This document shows, in pieces, positions 62,462 through 64,000 of a DNA stretch of 64,000 nt. A program made the translations under genes and the position numbers. Source of the stretch: Chaetorhynchus papuensis (lineage: Eukaryota; Chordata; Aves; Passeriformes; Rhipiduridae); contig VWYX01000010.1 in NCBI GenBank assembly GCA_013396525.1, forward strand, positions 2,765,777 through 2,829,776, read 5' to 3'. The notes under the pieces were generated by a model. That model had not been told where the DNA came from and did no database searches. It saw nothing but the letters and a program-made list of their open reading frames with translations. How positions within the stretch are numbered: position 1 is the stretch's first letter; each line of letters starts with the position of its first letter.

Positions 62462-62546
62462 AGTGAAAGGTGTCTCTGCTCAAGGCAGGGGGTTGGAACT
62501 AGATGATCTTTAAGCTCCCTTCCAACCCAAACTATTCTATGATTTT
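62462..62546 (+). mobile_element. CR1 3' tail fragment
   Basis: AGTGAAAGGTGTCTCTGCTC, then AAGGCAGGGGGTTGGAACTA, then GATGATCTTTAAGCTCCCTTCCAACCCAAACTATTCTATGATT. A clear, relatively young CR1 end. Confidence 0.95.
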
Positions 62547-64000
62547 TTGTAAAAGATGCTCTTCTGTCCACTAGACATTATTTAGAGCAGTTACTGTTAG
62601 AGGTTGAACGGAAAATCAGGGGGTTATGTTAACATTAAAATTTTCCAATACCACTTTTCATTGTTTGAAAGGCTTCTCACTGAAAAGATGAAGATTTTAA
62701 CTTAGATAGCATAAGGAAGAAGGAAGAAGAAGAAGACTGAAGCTGCTTAAGTTCTGATAAATCAAGATACCAGAGAACGTAAGAGGATAAACAAACAGAT
62801 ACAGTGCTGTATCTGTTAGTATTTCCTCAATACTAAGCATAGGCACTTCACAAATATTACTTACTAGCCGTTATTTTACTGCATGTCCCCACCATTTTCC
62901 CCCATTTTGTCCCAGCCTCAGTGGAACACTTTGCATACGGTTCTTCCATTACCCTCTCTATTCTTTGCTTACTCTTCTTCTAAAAGCAGGTTTCCACATC
63001 AGGATAACATTTAAATCTGACTATGCAAGCTTAGAGGAACACAGAGCACAGAAATGCATGTAATAAATGTGATGTATACAAGGGAGTCTTCTATCATTTT
63101 TTTGCCATTGTGATTTGTTAGGGAAAAACAGGAGAATAAAAAGAAGAAATGCAAAAGTGTTGTCAAGGTCGCCAACATTTCTCTGGTGCAGGATTTCCCC
63201 AAGTGAAATTATTTTAATTTACAAATTTGCAAAGATAAAAAGGGTCCTGCTGTGAAAACCACAATATTCACTGTAGCGTGTGGTGCTGATGAGCTCCACC
63301 AGATGATAACGCAAATTGAAATCCCACATTTCTAAGACCTTTCATTAGTGGGGGGAGAAAATCATGTGAAGAGTTATAATATAGTTAATGGTATTGCAGG
63401 GTTGATCTCACTAATTTTACAATTCTGTTACGTGCACAGGTTATCATACTAATTAGCTTCATCTGGAATATTAGTCATCCTAATAGAGGGCTTTCATGTT
63501 TCCTTTTACTTCAGTTCTAAAGCCTGCAGTTTGATGGTTTCAGACTGCAATAAAATTCACAAATCTCTTAAAAGAGATCAAAACTGGATAATTGGATTTT
63601 AAACAAACCACTCTGCTGTAGGCATGCCACCAAAGGGAAAACAGCACAAGAGAACGGTCCAGGAGTTACCAGATTTAGGTATATGACAGGTACACCCCAA
63701 AAATCAGAAGAAAATCTGGCAGGTGCCATATACTGCTTTCCTTATTTTTGTTGAGTTTCTTGCTTTTGAAGTTTTGGGATTTTTTTGTAATCCCAGATTC
63801 ATCCTGCAGACTGCTTTGACAACCAATATCTCTAAACACTCAGCTGGATTTAAACTAAAGAGTTAAATTTTAAATAAGTCTTGTCATGAGCAGAGGGTGG
63901 CTCTGACAGAAGGTAAGCACTAGATCTAGCTCTTCTCCTTAATACTAAGGCTTGCATTTAGCATCTGCTCAGCAATGAAAACACCTCCACTATGAAAAAC
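62547..64000. other. Gene-free sequence
   Basis: Unique DNA. The segment at about 63260-63640 has even composition with several homeodomain-type cores (ACTAATTAGC, GATAATTGGA) and may be conserved non-coding DNA. No gene seen. Confidence 0.4.

Noticed and set aside
1..64000. CRISPR arrays, operons, phage or bacterial defence systems
   Set aside because: All signals are those of a bird nuclear genome; no spaced direct repeats or prokaryotic gene organisation exist here.

Overview
This is eukaryotic nuclear DNA from a bird, most likely a neoavian and not a galliform. The evidence is many CR1 LINE copies ending in the avian 3' tail (a GGTTGGACTAGATGATCTT-like block, then TTCCAAC, then ATTCTATG repeats), two LTRs of the types common in neoavian genomes, AT-rich unique DNA, short microsatellites and an assembly gap inside an (AAGGG)n array. 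There are no bacterial-type genes, rRNA, recognisable tRNA, CRISPR array or operon. The window is a gene-poor interval or set of long introns.

Layout. 0-4.5 kb: two plus-strand CR1 copies of one subfamily; the first kept endonuclease and most RT sequence but lost the end of RT, the second is 5'-truncated. 8.9-9.1 kb: a polypurine (GGGAAA)n array. 9.3-10.5 kb: a CR1 tail abutting a longer CR1. 14.6-15.2 kb: a solo LTR with a near-perfect 5-bp target duplication. 19.4-21.6 kb: an old antisense CR1 split by a sense CR1 tail, itself split by about 620 bp of unknown DNA. 23.5-24.1, 27.7-28.1 and 38.2-39.6 kb: further plus-strand CR1. 33.6-33.8 kb: (AAGGG)n with 106 N. 39.6-40.6 kb: probable antisense ERV LTR/leader DNA. 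42.7-43.9 kb: a long ERVL-type LTR. 49.7-50.0 kb: antisense CR1 3' end. 54.7-55.0, 56.5 and 62.5 kb: plus-strand CR1 tails.

The main non-repeat signal is a chain of splice-flanked open segments on the minus strand, roughly 59.9 to 41.0 kb. The last three (48007-48084, 41962-42159, 41378-41223) all join in phase 0; the last runs into a stop with AATAAA about 140 bases beyond. Weaker exons further upstream (49439-49480, 50791-50851, 54066-54248, 59770-59866) are also phase-compatible. I read this as the 3' end of an unrecognised protein-coding gene transcribed leftwards, with two introns carrying retroelements. It is inferred from splice sites and frame only, without homology.

Everything else is unique AT-rich DNA in which I see no gene; a few stretches look like conserved non-coding DNA but this cannot be shown from one sequence.
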